Positions 23,094-34,224 are shown, counted from the first letter of the stretch. The stretch is 64,000 nt of DNA from Adiantum capillus-veneris (GCA_014529385.2 CM043969.1:21391946-21455945); one strand, 5' to 3'. The notes: generated from the sequence alone by a model not told the origin. Made by a program: numbers and translations.

Positions 23094-23603
23094 TTAAGCT
23101 TGGAATTTTAACTTCCTATCCTTCTCCCTTGCATAAGTCATAGCTTTATCAAAGGTATCTGGGAATTTACCTTTTACATTTTCTTGAAGGATGGGGTAAA
23201 GCCCTGCCAGGAAACAATCCTTCTTTAGGCATTCTGGCGCCCTTTCTCCTTCACCTAGTGATGCACACCATTTCTCCCACAGGTTGGAAAACTTTCCTTC
23301 ATAGCTTCTATAGTCATTGGGTGATGTTTGGCGTAGCTCTAAGAGCTGTCTCCATATATCCTCTGGAGGCTCATGGCGGCAAAATTCTTCGATGAAGGCC
23401 ATCTTTAAGGACTCCCAGTCTCTTCTTTCTTCAGGTGCCAAAGTTTGATACCATAATTTTGCACCTTCCCTCAAGACCAAAGGAAAGGCCCTTAACTTAG
23501 TATCTTCGTCATCCCTTCCCGATACCAGAAAGGCCATTTCCAAATTATCCAAAAAGTCTGGAGCAACCTCCCCAGGCTTACCATAAAAATTAGGGAAGGC
23601 CAT
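23094..23603 (-). CDS. gag: Gag capsid part, element A
   Basis: Starts MAFPNFYGKPGE and carries the retrotransposon gag signature GAKLWYQTLAPEERRDWESL and RSYEGKFSNLWEKWC, 169 codons to a TAA. Forms the particle shell in cells. Homologous frame in element B starts at 32826 (MASVSFPTFSGKKGE). About 90 bases separate it from the upstream small ORF. Confidence 0.88.
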   Translation of the reverse strand: MAFPNFYGKPGEVAPDFLDNLEMAFLVSGRDDEDTKLRAFPLVLREGAKLWYQTLAPEERRDWESLKMAFIEEFCRHEPPEDIWRQLLELRQTSPNDYRSYEGKFSNLWEKWCASLGEGERAPECLKKDCFLAGLYPILQENVKGKFPDTFDKAMTYAREKDRKLKFQA

Positions 23604-23694
23604 AAGTGAGAGAGTAAATAATTACACAAACAGCTCCAATTTATTTTAAAATAGAGTATGGTAATTACAATTTGGAGCTTTAGCACAACTTAGC

Positions 23695-23922
23695 TCAAAA
23701 TAGGATGAAGATCGACACATCAAAGGAATGGTAATAGTCTAGTAAGGGTAGAATGAAAGGATGAGGAGAGCGCAAGATTTCCCCAAGTCTCTCGGCTGCA
23801 AACAACAGGGCTATTCTTTGCTGATAAAAGAATTTTCTATCAATACAAATATTCACACGGATATGACGCACAAAATGGAAAGGAAACATGCGGGGATCAT
23901 CATTCTCATTATTGGCATCCAT
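23695..23922 (-). CDS. Pre-gag ORF 1c, element A (unknown function)
   Basis: 75 codons starting MDANNENDDPRM, 16 bases after the stop of ORF 1b. Core FPFHFVRHIRVNICIDRK, then FFYQQRIALLF and LGEILRSPHPFILPLLDYY. Element B has the same protein at 32898-33134; I count about 37 identical of 60 aligned residues, and in the DRK..YQQ stretch the base differences are mostly at third codon positions, which points to protein-level constraint. A compact hydrophobic/basic protein; no family recognised. Confidence 0.62.
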   Translation of the reverse strand: MDANNENDDPRMFPFHFVRHIRVNICIDRKFFYQQRIALLFAAERLGEILRSPHPFILPLLDYYHSFDVSIFILF

Positions 23923-23938
23923 ACTTACACACAAGAGC

Positions 23939-24472
23939 CTAGCTTAGCTGCACCACCTTGGGACCAATGAGCCTGATCAGCCACAGAAGGTCAGCACCTC
24001 GGATCACTTCGACTCTTCCTGATGCATCTGTGAAGACGTAAGGCGTGATGGCAACACTTTGTACAATGCTGAGCGTTTTAGCAAGCAACAATTGGATGCT
24101 ATTACCATAATCAACATGACGAATGAAAGTGACACCATTAATGTGCAGCACATCATCAACTAAGATAGTTTCCTTATATTGAGATAACTTCTTGAAAATT
24201 AGCAGCAAAGGTAGGGCAGGGAGGCTTTTCACCCGGTCTCCAAAGCACTTTGGACAATATCCAAAGTGATCTTCACGTGGACAGGAGGTTGGCTTGGGAT
24301 TGGTGGTGTCTGGATTCACAAAGTGCACTGGGAGCACTCGCAGACGGGCGGCAATCTTGTAGGCAAGCCTTCGCCTCTTTGCTTCAGGAGGATTTAGGGG
24401 TGAGAGTCGTGGTTGCAAGTTGGAGGTTGAAGTTGGTTGCTCACTAGCCTTTTTCTTGCCTGTAGTGGTCAT
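23939..24472 (-). CDS. Pre-gag ORF 1b, element A (unknown function)
   Basis: 178 codons from MTTTGKKKAS; an upstream ATG at 24523 overlaps the end of ORF 1a and would add 17 residues. After a Lys/Ser/Pro-rich start comes a conserved block: AKRRRLAYKIAARLRVLPVH, FGYCPKCFGD, LLLIFKKLS, HINGVTFIRHVDYGN, QLLLAKTLSIVQSVAITPYV, GADLLWLIRLI. Element B encodes the same block. The CPKC pair is FSRS in B, so it is not a conserved metal site. Acts presumably in the retrotransposon cycle; role unknown. Confidence 0.62.
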   Translation of the reverse strand: MTTTGKKKASEQPTSTSNLQPRLSPLNPPEAKRRRLAYKIAARLRVLPVHFVNPDTTNPKPTSCPREDHFGYCPKCFGDRVKSLPALPLLLIFKKLSQYKETILVDDVLHINGVTFIRHVDYGNSIQLLLAKTLSIVQSVAITPYVFTDASGRVEVIRGADLLWLIRLIGPKVVQLS

Positions 24473-24509
24473 GTAATCCCTTATTAATGAGATTAAGCCA
24501 AATGTTACC

Positions 24510-24701
24510 TTACGCTTGAGCATGCGCTGCGGCCTTGGGCCACTTAGGTGTAGAGGTGATCTTCCTCCTCTTAGTCAGCTCCTCAGGAAAGAGAGGTCTG
24601 GTGATGCTTTGTCTTCCCTTAATGTGTGTCACAGTACCTTCGTGTATGTTGATGTAGAATATTTCAAGCTCGTATTTGTTGGAGGTTTCTGGAGCACTCA
24701 T
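24510..24701 (-). CDS. Pre-gag ORF 1a, element A (unknown function)
   Basis: 63 codons from MSAPETSNKYELEIF to TAA. Conserved core with element B: EIFYINIHEGTVTHIKG, RPLF, and STPKWPKAAA. Its TAA lies inside the possible longer start of ORF 1b (ATGCTCAAGCGTAA), and the likely ORF 1b start is about 38 bases downstream. Confidence 0.55.
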   Translation of the reverse strand: MSAPETSNKYELEIFYINIHEGTVTHIKGRQSITRPLFPEELTKRRKITSTPKWPKAAAHAQA

Positions 24702-24721
24702 AGGTTGAGAGGAGAGGTATA

Positions 24722-24907
24722 TCAAGCTCTTCTTCTTACTCTCCTTCGTTGGCGATGATCACGAACAAGGCATGTAGAAGAACTTATTTCTTGAATTTCA
24801 ATGACACTGCAACCTGGTAACAAGACCTCGATGAAAACTTTTAAGGCCTCTAAAGACTCCTCCTCTTCTGTTCTCCAATTTGCAAACTCCTCACGCCATT
24901 CGTCCAT
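24722..24907 (-). CDS. Pre-gag ORF 0, element A (unknown function)
   Basis: First ORF after the PBS, about 50 bases from it: 61 codons, MDEWREEFANWRTEEEE, then FIEVLLPGCSVIEIQE. About 28 of the first 41 residues match element B. The tail here is Arg-rich and stops early, whereas B continues into a CCHC knuckle; the A tail is probably frame-shifted. Confidence 0.55.
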   Translation of the reverse strand: MDEWREEFANWRTEEEESLEALKVFIEVLLPGCSVIEIQEISSSTCLVRDHRQRRRVRRRA

Positions 24908-24959
24908 GTTGTAGATTGCACATCTTCATTGCTTGTGGACTGAAGGTTTGTGTAGCCCT

Positions 24960-24977
24960 CCTCAGTGGGGGCACAAA
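24960..24977 (-). promoter_or_regulatory. Primer binding site, element A
   Basis: Minus strand GTGCCCCCACTGAGG lies next to the 5' LTR and is the same as the intact TGGTGCCCCCACTGAGGA of element B; the first bases are changed here. Source tRNA not identified. Confidence 0.7.
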
Positions 24978-24979
24978 AA

Positions 24980-26504
24980 TTATGGCGGGGAAAAGAGCAG
25001 TGCAATCGGGTGGCCTCTGTACTCGTGCACACTCCACAAACCACGCCTCATGCAAGCAAGCAAAGAACAAACAAAGGGGGCACCACCCTAAATTAAGAGG
25101 TTTAGGGACCTCACACATAGTGCACATAGGCAAGTGAGACTTCTGGCATTATGATGGCATCAAAACATATGGCAAAACACATAGAAACGAAGCTTAGGGA
25201 CCTTATGTAGCATATATATACACAAGACATCATATTAACAATACAACGGCATCTGATCATACATAACAAGGATATAGAGAAGCAAGCCAAGGATGGCATA
25301 ATCCCTTGTCAAGGTATGATCCTACTAGCAACACATCAATACCTTAGAGAATGATGGCGAGGATGGTGGCCATGGAGCATGAGAGAAGACTCCTTATTTA
25401 GGTTTTAGGGCTAGTAATGTAGCATACTAGAGGGAGAGAGAGAGAGGGAGAGAGAGTAGAGCTCCATCCATAGCTCCTCGTTGTGAGCAATGTCGTCATA
25501 GCTTCGTTGCTTGGTGAAGTGGGTGAAGTGGGTGAAGTGTTGGTTTTGAGTGAGAGAAGGCCTCCTTATATAGGTTTCTGAGAGGGTTTAGGATTAGGGA
25601 TAAACATGCTTAAATCCGCTGATTGGGGTTACTTTTTGCTTAGGGTGGTCAAGAGATTGAGGTCACCTGATATGTCACCATCTAGATATTCTCTAGAGTG
25701 ATGTGAGAGGGGAGGGTAAATGCTGATTTTTCTGATTGTGACACATGGGGATAAGGCCTTGACCAGCATTTAAGAGCAGGTAAGGTGGCTGTTGAAACTG
25801 GAGGTTCTGCACATGTCAGGGGGGGACCTACGGGGGGGGGGGGGGGGGTGGCAGCTGGGTCCTCCTGAATATCCAATTCTCAAAAAAACCTCAACCATGG
25901 CTTCTTTTGACATGTGTTCTTTGAAAAAATCAGCATGTCTCTTTTCAACTCAAAAATCTTTATTCCTGTTGACTCACCTTTACCATAAGATTTTCTCCTT
26001 TTCTCCTCCTGTAACTGCATTGTTGATGCCCAATCACTGTGTCTAGTAACAGTGAACTGTTACCTACCAACTACTTATGGTGCAGTAAAAAATATTTACC
26101 ATGGGTAAAAAAAGTTACTGTAGGTAAAAAGTGATTTGTATTTACCATGTAGGTGAAAAATATTTACTGTAGGTAAAAAATATTTACTGTGGTAAAAAAT
26201 ATTTACTGTCGGTAAAAAAGTGAAAACGGAGTATGCTGTGCTGTGAGTCCACATGAACATCCTCGTGTAAATTTCATTAGAAATTCACACCTAGAATGGG
26301 CTATTCTGTAAGATATAGGTTGTAGGCATGCATAAGAGCTCGTTCCCACGTATCTTCTGTCCATGGCACTTTTTACTCTTTGGTGCTTGTGAAGTAGATT
26401 TTTCTTCTCTTTCGAGATCCCTTGGACTAGAGTATCCTCATCTCCCCAACAACTAACTGTGACTTTATTGCATCTTCCGAAGGGGTCCTAAAAACCATGC
26501 ATCA
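24980..26504 (-). repeat. 5' LTR of element A
   Basis: Matches 16592-18134. Its inner terminus reads TTATGG instead of TGATAG on the plus strand, a lost terminal dinucleotide that would hinder integration of new copies. Poly-G tract at 25832-25848. Confidence 0.93.
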
Positions 26505-27551
<1,047 letters not shown>

Positions 27552-27592
27552 TTAGCCCTCGCGTCTGGCTAGAGGCATTCATGCTTCTAGCC
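27552..27592 (-). promoter_or_regulatory. PPT region and stem-loop, element B
   Basis: A 12-bp stem, GGCTAGAGGCAT/ATGCTTCTAGCC on the plus strand (27567-27592, one non-Watson-Crick pair), sits just inside the 3' LTR. The adjoining purine tract (minus strand GCGAGGGCTAA) is more decayed than in A. Confidence 0.72.
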
Positions 27593-27599
27593 CTACCTC

Positions 27600-28622
27600 T
27601 TATTCTTTATTAGCAGAGTTGGAGGGTTCTCCCTCTTCTGGAATCTCTAGCATGAACTTTGGATCAGACCTTAGAAAATACCTCTTTAGCCTCCATCCAT
27701 TGACTCTAGTTTTGTGAATTCTCCCATCTGCTTCCATCAACTTATAATTGCTATTGTCGTAGCGCCTTTTGACAATGAATGGTCCTTCCCATGTGGGTTG
27801 AAATTTCTTGTCCTTCCTAGTGTCAATCTGTTGTTGCATCTCAATACTAACATGCCTTTTTCCAGGCCCTTTTCCTTAAGCCCTTGATTGAAGGTGAGCC
27901 GGTGTCCCTCTGCTTGCGCTGCATAGTGATTGATTGCATCTTCCCTATCTAGTTGGAGCCTTTGCAGATTCAGGATGTGGTTGCGGAGATTTACAATTGG
28001 GCCCTCTAATTGGCTAGCCATGACTCGCAAGCTGGCTATCTGTACCTCAATGGGTAGAATGGCCTCCTTTCCATAAACTAGATGGAAAGGGGTGAAACCT
28101 AATGATGTTCGGAATGTCGTTCAGTAGGCCCATAGAGCGGCCATGAGGTTTATCCCAGTTACCTATGTGGTTATTCACTTGCTTTGTGATGATTTTATAG
28201 ATCATTCTGTTTACGTTTTCTACCAGGCCATTGCACTGTGGATAGTATGGTGTGGATCGTCTGTGTGTAATGCCTAACTTTTTCATCAGTTCTTCCACCA
28301 GATCGCCTCTGAAACATGGTCCCCTATCAGATATTATCTCAAGAGGAGTGCCAAAACGGCAACAGATGTGCTCAAATATGAACTTTGCTACCTCTTGGGC
28401 TCTAATGCGGGTGGTGGCTGCTGCTTTCGCCCATCGGGTCATGTAGTCTACACCAGCTAGAATGTATAGTTTACCTGATTGGGCCCTTGGTAGAGGAACG
28501 ATTGCATCTATTCCCCACTTTTCAAATGGACCATATGAGATGATAGGAGTCTGTGGCTCATAGGTTAGTATGTGATCACTAGCCACTTGAGAGGCCTTGC
28601 ATGTTTTACACCAATGATGCAC
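27600..28622 (-). pseudogene. pol: Integrase of element B
   Basis: Frame 28047-28622 has CKTCK, WGIDAIVPL, SDRGPCF and QCNGLVENVNRM, so all three catalytic residues are present, then loses frame near 28140. The tail follows in pieces: a leucine-rich helix (28030-27740) and WEGPFIVKRRY to a TAA at 27600. Broken by at least two frameshifts. Confidence 0.85.
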
Positions 28623-29345
28623 AACCCTGTTCAGACTAGGCCAAGAGAATCTTGTCTGTAGAATCTTCCTACTGGTGATATATTCAAAGCAAAATGACCG
28701 CCGCCGCAGACACCATCATGGCAACTTGAGATTACCTCCGTGATCTCACTGGAGGTTGGTAATCGCCTGAGAATTTGATCCTTGCCTTTACAATACAAGC
28801 GGTTGTTTACAAGGTGGTATCTTGTAGCCTTCCTTACCAGCCACTATTTCTGGCCCTTAGTGTACCCTTCAGGACATTCTCATGTATCTAAGAAGCTGAT
28901 GATATCAGGCATAGCATCACTACCTTGAAAGAGGGGTAGTTTTAGTTTAATTTCTCCTATGGGAACGTCTTGTATTCTTTCGTTGGCTACGGCATTTGCC
29001 TCCTGATTTTCTATCCTAGGGACATGAAATAATTGCATTGCTTCAAACTTTCTTAAAAGATCCTTAACTTAGCATAGTTGACCAAGTAAAACCTGATTTT
29101 TACAAACCCAACTGCCGTTTATCTGCTTTATCCAAAGCATAGCATCGCAAAACACATTTAGGTGTTGAATCCCTTGCAAAATAAATTGTTCTAATCCAAG
29201 AATTAAAGCTGCATACTTTGCTTCATTGTTGGAGTGGGAGTCTAACAGCTACCCAATCGAGAATACCCTCTCTTGTTGCTCATTGAAAATAATGATACCA
29301 GCTGCAGACTGGTCCACTATTCTCTTGTATACTCCATCAAGGAAA
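28623..29345 (-). pseudogene. pol: Second RNase H (aRNH) and integrase zinc module, element B
   Basis: Reading with interruptions: FLDGVYKRI, NNEAKYAAL, NVFCDAML and NQEANAVA correspond to the four catalytic stretches of the aRNH of element A; the last Asp is Asn here. Then QKWLVRKATRYHLVNN and SSCHDGVCGG lead into the H2C2 module. Several stops. Confidence 0.75.
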
Positions 29346-29793
29346 GAGAATGAGCTCTTTCTATCTTAGGACTTTCTACCATTGGTGTCTCTTTTTTTCC
29401 TTCCGTGTTGACCTTCAGCTTCTTCTCATAGTGACGATGAGTAAGAATACCTGTTAGACTAGTCCTTGTGGAGTTTTCTACCTGCATGGTGTAGTCAAAC
29501 TCTTGTAATCTAACCAGACATTTAGAGATCCTAGATGAGACATCCATGCGTTGCATTACATACGGAAAAACCTCCTCCATTGTCAGAATTACAAAGGGTC
29601 TAGGTAGCAGATAAGAGCGGAACTTTGTAGTAGCAAACATTAATGCGAGCACCATGTGATCTACTGTGGTGAATCCCTTTTTTGATGGGGTCGTGACACA
29701 ACTAGAGAAGTAGATAGGACGCATGAAAGAAGTTTGGGGGTCCTTTTGCATTAGTACGGCTCCAAGTGTATCACTTCCTACACTAGGGTTCAC
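29317..29793 (-). pseudogene. pol: First RNase H of element B
   Basis: MNPSVGSDTLGAVLMQKDPQ, FSSCVTTPSKKGF and VFPYVMQRMDVSSRISK match the degenerate Ty3-type RNase H of element A. The first catalytic Asp is replaced in both families (NPSVG), which suggests that the second RNase H has taken over. Confidence 0.8.
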
Positions 29794-29866
29794 AAAATGG
29801 CTCGTCCCATCTGGGGGGTGAAATGGTGGGAAGAGTGGCTAGGATTTGCTTCACCTCGGTATATTG

Positions 29867-30945
29867 CTACTCATTTTCTTCACTCCATGAGAAGACATCT
29901 CTCTGGGTGACTTGTTGTAGAGGGAGAACCACTTGAGATAGCAGGTGAATGAACCTGCTTAAATATCTTACCTTCTGAAGGAAAGAGACCAACTGCTTAG
30001 CTGTGGTGGGTGATGACAAAGATACCAAAGCTTGAATCTTGCTAGGGTCAGCCTCAATCCCTTTTGCTGAAATTACATGGCCAAGGAGAGTGACCTTTTT
30101 TTCACCAATGTGACACTTGTCCACGTTGAGCTGGCCACCTAAGGTTTGCAGCCTGGTCAGGCCATCATAGACTTTGCTCAAATGGAGGGAGTGTGAACTA
30201 TAGTGGCAAAAATCATCTATGAAGACCCGTATTGACATTCCAAAGTATGGTTGGAAGACAATAGTCACATAGCGCTGGAATGTGGCCGAAGCGTTGGTGA
30301 GGCCGAAAGGCATCACTCTGTAAGCAAAGCATCCCCAGGGTGTTATGAAAGTTGTCTTTTTCTATTCTTCTTTTGCAATACTAATTTTAAGGTAGCCTGA
30401 GTAGCCATCACATACTGTGTAGCGCTCATGACCCGCCACTTCATTGAGAATTTCATCTTGGAATGGGAGGGGAAAATGATCCCTCTTTGTGGCTGCATTG
30501 ACAGGTTTATAGTCTACACAGACTCTCCACTTGCCATTCTTCTTTGGTGTGACTACTACTGGAGAGATCCATTCTGAGTCTTCGACGGGGTAAATGAAAC
30601 CTGCCTGTATCAAATTCTCACTTCTTTGAGCAGTGCCTCTTGCTGGATTACCCCAAGCCTTCTGAGATTTTGCACTACGGGCTTGCTGCCTTCCTTGAGT
30701 CTTATGCGGTGTTGTACTACTGTGATTCCTGTGATCTTATCATAACCATCAATGGACAATGTGGTGACGTTACCTAGCATGGAGACATATTCCTTCCTCT
30801 CTTCACCGGTTAACTCACTGGAGAGCATCCGATGTAACTTACTTGTATCCTCTAAGGATTGCGTACTTGATGGTACCTCTTGGTTTGTCGGTGGTGCTTC
30901 AGATTGTGTCAATCTTTTTGGGTCTTTAAGGATGACCCCCATCAC
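29867..30945 (-). pseudogene. pol: Reverse transcriptase of element B
   Basis: VVQNLRRLG, WRVCVDYKPVN and FGLTNASATF precede VFIDDFCHYS (catalytic Asp pair intact). A frameshift near 30613 and a TAG at about 30361 interrupt it. Confidence 0.87.
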
Positions 30946-31050
30946 TTCAATGCTATTGTCACTCTCTTTAGTTGTTTTTGTCTCTTATCCTGAGGTGGAC
31001 GAATAGGCATTGGTGGACTCATCTTCCGAAGCCTCCAAGATCATGTTGCA

Positions 31051-31755
31051 CTACTTCCCTGTCCTCATGTTGTAGAATATGGACTTCCCATTAGCGTCCT
31101 TCATCTGAATCATTTCGGTACTCCACTCTTTCTTAGCCTCCATGGCCATGAGCCAGGGTCTTCCAAGAATGATAGGGTAGCCCTCCCCTTTGTGTGGCAT
31201 GAAAAAAATGTCTACCTCCACTTCTGTGTTGAATGCCTTCACTTTGATTGCATTCACAATGCCTACGCATTTCACTCTTACGTTATTTTCCATTTTGGTT
31301 CGGCAGGGTGCTGGCCTACTTACCTCTAGGCCTAGATGGAGCATCATTCTCTCACTCATGATGCATATCTGTGCACCACCATCTATGTAGACATTTGAGA
31401 TATGTTGCCCCTTTATGTAGGCGTCCATGGTTGGTAGGACATCGTCAAGGTGCTTCCCAGAAATAGCCCCATCTATCCTTGGTATTGATCTTCTTGTACT
31501 TACCATCTTCATCCATTGTCTCCTCATCCTTGGTGAAAGATGGAGTAATTGGGGCCAAGTTATCTTTGGACCCTGCATCAAAACATCCTGAACTAAGTCA
31601 TATGGTTTAGCATACTCACCCAGTGAAAAATCCACGATGTCGATCTTCCATCGAGGCTTAGATGCCTGCTTGCTAGACTCACCTTTTCCTTTCATTTTTT
31701 CTTCCCTTTGAGAGGCTTCTTCGTTCCTGTCATGCTTCACTCCCATGGAATCCAC
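31051..31755 (-). pseudogene. pol: Protease region of element B
   Basis: 234 open codons: basic start, then PKITWPQLLHLSPRMRRQW, VYIDGGAQICIM at about residue 143 and YPIILGRPWLMAM. The active site reads Asp-Gly-Gly-Ala as in element A. Separated from RT by a degraded acidic linker. Confidence 0.82.
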
Positions 31756-31989
31756 TTCTTCTACCTTTGCTTCCCCTTTCTGCTTCTCTCAGACTGGTTC
31801 TTCTACCTTTGCCTTCCCTTTAGCTTCCAGGCTAATAACACTCATCGCTTGGTTTACAGCAGGTGGTGGAGGTAGCGGTGGAATGAGAGGTTGTGGTGGT
31901 GGTTTTCATACAGGTGGTTAAAGGATTTGGACCGGTGGAATCAACCCTGGTTGCCTGGGTGGTGGTGGTCTTGCCCTTGGTGGAGAGAT

Positions 31990-32826
31990 CCGATTCTATC
32001 TTCCTCCTCTATTGAAATTCTGCCTTCTTAGATGTGGGCGGTAATACATGCCATGGCCGTCTTCCCCACAATTATAGCAGTGGTACTCTTGGTTTTGCCT
32101 TTGTTGTCCTCTCCCTTGCTCTGGATTTTTGACAGGTGCATGCCCTTGCTACACCAGATGCATGGATAAAATTTCAAGCTAAGTAGTGATGCGACTCAGT
32201 AGGTCTTGCTGCTCTTTTGATGCCTCCTGTGGTTGGGTTTTATGAACAATTGTTGTAGTCAATGGGGTTAGTCGGACTGAGCTCAATTCCTCTGACTCGT
32301 TGACTCTTTCTTGCATTCGCAACTTCTTGTCTTTAAGGCGGGCTACTTCCAGTGCCACCTCATACGTTGCAGGGAACCTCCCATTCACCTTCTATTTAAG
32401 CGGCAACCACATGCCAGCAATGAAACGGTCCTTCTTCAAAAAATTAGGCGCTCCTTCACCTTCCTCCAGTGAGGCAACCCATCACTCCCACAAATCCACA
32501 AACTTGCATTTGTAAGTGGAATACTCTAGCAGACCTCCCTGCTTTAATTTTGTCAGCACCTACCATAACTTTTCTGAGGTTGTGCCTCCACCAAACCTCT
32601 TCACAAAGGTAGCACGTAGTACATCCCATGCATTTTTGGTAGCTTGGGGCAAAGCATAGTACCAAGACTTGGCCTCTACTTTCATCAGTAGAAAAGAAAT
32701 TCATAGCCGTGAGGCGTCGTCATCCTTGTTGGAAAGTACACAAGCGATGTCGAAGTCATCCAGAAAGTCGGTGGTGATGTCTTCTCCCTTTTTTCCACTG
32801 AATGTGGGAAAAGAGACACTTGCCAT
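31990..32826 (-). pseudogene. gag: Gag of element B
   Basis: Starts MASVSFPTFSGKKGEDITTD, continues with ALPQATKNAWDVLRATFVKR and a coiled glutamate-rich segment, and ends with a knuckle CYNCGEDGHGMYYR whose last Cys is Arg. At least four stops. Homolog of the 23603-22758 region of element A. Confidence 0.78.
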
Positions 32827-32897
32827 GGTAGTAACTCAAGAAATTACTAATTTTTTTTTTATAATATTAATGACATTAGCGGCTCATAGCGGCTTTT

Positions 32898-33134
32898 TTA
32901 CAGGGTTGGGTGGATAGATTTAAAACAAGATAAAATAAAAACATTGAAGGAGTGGTGGTAATCCAATATGGGGAGAATGATAGGGTTTGGGGAGCTAAGG
33001 ATTTCTCCTAGCACCGCAGCACCAAACAGATACACAATCTTCTGTTGGTAGAAGATTTTCCTATCTACATAAATTTTCACATGCATGTGTTGCAGAAATC
33101 TAAACGGGAAGGATGTTGGTTCGTTTTCCATCAT
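32898..33134 (-). CDS. Pre-gag ORF 1c, element B (unknown function)
   Basis: 78 codons from MMENEPTSFPFRFLQHMHVK. Conserved with A: YVDRKIFYQQKIVYLF, LGEILSSPNPIILPILDY. Begins shortly after the ORF 1b stop and, unlike most of this element, is still open from end to end. Confidence 0.62.
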   Translation of the reverse strand: MMENEPTSFPFRFLQHMHVKIYVDRKIFYQQKIVYLFGAAVLGEILSSPNPIILPILDYHHSFNVFILSCFKSIHPTL

Positions 33135-33156
33135 GCACAGAGAGTGGATCACTTTC

Positions 33157-33789
33157 TTATACTCTTACCATGCCGGTGTTGATGAGTCGGCACATCCACA
33201 GGAGGTCGTCGCCTTTCATAGGTTCCACTTTTCCTTCATCGCTCAGCACGTACAGGGTGATGGCAACGTGTTTGACTACTACTATCCTTTTAGCTAGTAG
33301 CAGCTGTCTGCAGGTAATTACCATAGTCGGTGCGTTGCATGAACTCCACTCCATTCAGTTGTAACTCGTTTGACTACTCCTATCCTTTTAGCTAGCAGCA
33401 GCTGTCTGCAGGTAATTACCATAGTCGGTGCGTTGCATGAACTCCACTCCATTCAGTTGTAACTCGTCTCCAGCCCACTGGGTTGCACCCGTGGTAGAGA
33501 GCTTCTTCAGGATGAGCTGTATGGCGAGAGGAGGAAGACCCTCTACCTGTCCTCCAAAAGAGCGAGAGAAGTAGCCAAACCACTCCTCCTTAGGACATGG
33601 AAACCTTCTTACCACTTCTACTTTAGGATTGTCGAAATGGACTGGCAGTACTCGCATGCGCCGTGTGAATCTATAGGTGACCTTCCGCCGCTTAGCCTCG
33701 GATGACCTTCTTTTTGGCAAACTGGGTACAACGCGGCTTTCTGAACTTGAAGCACTCGTGTGGCCAGATGCTTCTTCCTTTGGGGTCAT
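33157..33789 (-). pseudogene. Pre-gag ORF 1b, element B (broken)
   Basis: Starts MTPKEEASGH at the ATGA overlap with ORF 1a. Contains AKRRKVTYRFTRRMRVLPVH, FGYFSRSFGG, LILKKLS, QLNGVEFMQRTDYGN and, after a break, QLLLAKRIVVVKHVAITLYV and GDDLLWMCRLI. The break is a 98-bp direct duplication (33271-33466). Same protein as ORF 1b of A. Confidence 0.62.
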
Positions 33790-34001
33790 GTGTTTCCGGA
33801 TTGGCTTAGCCCTTCCTTCCCTTTGGCTCGAGCAGCCCCTTTTGGCCACTTAGGAGTAGAGGCTATACCTTTGCTTGCAGTTTCCTTAAGAAAGAGAGGC
33901 CTTACCAATATTTTTCCTCCCTTGATATGGACGACCTCCTCATGGTAAATGTCGATGTAGATGATTTCAGCCCCTTCGTTACCTTCATTGCTGGCACTCA
34001 T
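33786..34001 (-). CDS. Pre-gag ORF 1a, element B (unknown function)
   Basis: 71 codons from MSASNEGNEGAEIIYIDIYH; RPLF and STPKWPKGAA match element A. Its ATG overlaps the end of ORF 0 by 17 bases and its TGA overlaps the ATG of ORF 1b (ATGA). Confidence 0.58.
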   Translation of the reverse strand: MSASNEGNEGAEIIYIDIYHEEVVHIKGGKILVRPLFLKETASKGIASTPKWPKGAARAKGKEGLSQSGNT

Positions 34002-34224
34002 TGACAGTGTGCTTTGGTTGACAGCAGTGACGACACTTCATAGCCTTCCCACCTGATGCTCTCAATTTGTGGTTAGAACGCGCAACACGAGATGGGGAGA
34101 TTACCTCTTGAATACTGACGACACTACAACCCGGCAATAGTACTTTAATGAAGGCGGTCAATGCCTCTTTCGTCTCCTCCTCCTCCGTTCTCTAGTTGGA
34201 GAATTCTTTAAGCCATTTGTCCAT
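33985..34224 (-). pseudogene. Pre-gag ORF 0 with CCHC knuckle, element B
   Basis: 80 codons with one in-frame TAG (codon 11, Trp in A). MDKWLKEFSN, RTEEEETKEALTAFIKVLLP, GCSV match A; the end reads CRHCCQPKHTVNEC, a perfect CX2CX4HX4C zinc knuckle, then a TGA inside the next ORF's start. Such knuckles bind single-stranded nucleic acid in gag proteins, so an RNA-binding role is possible. Confidence 0.58.

Larger units (their letters stand above)
16592..26504 (-). mobile_element. Tat-like Ty3/gypsy element A
   Basis: A 9.9-kb minus-strand element with two LTRs (1543 and 1525 bp) of near-identical sequence, ends TGAT...ATCA, inserted in the left LTR of B. The interrupted site compared with the other B LTR gives a 4-bp duplication, GCTG/GTTG with one mismatch. 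Internal order: PBS, four small ORFs, gag, protease, RT, Ty3-type RNase H, second RNase H (aRNH), integrase, PPT. Two RNase H domains are the hallmark of the Tat lineage. Gag to integrase is one reading frame broken only by stops at about 23091, 22755 and 19254 and a frameshift near 19030. Confidence 0.92.

Noticed and set aside
24340-24380. CPKC metal-binding pair in ORF 1b of element A
   Set aside because: Element B has FSRS at the same place, so the cysteines are not conserved.
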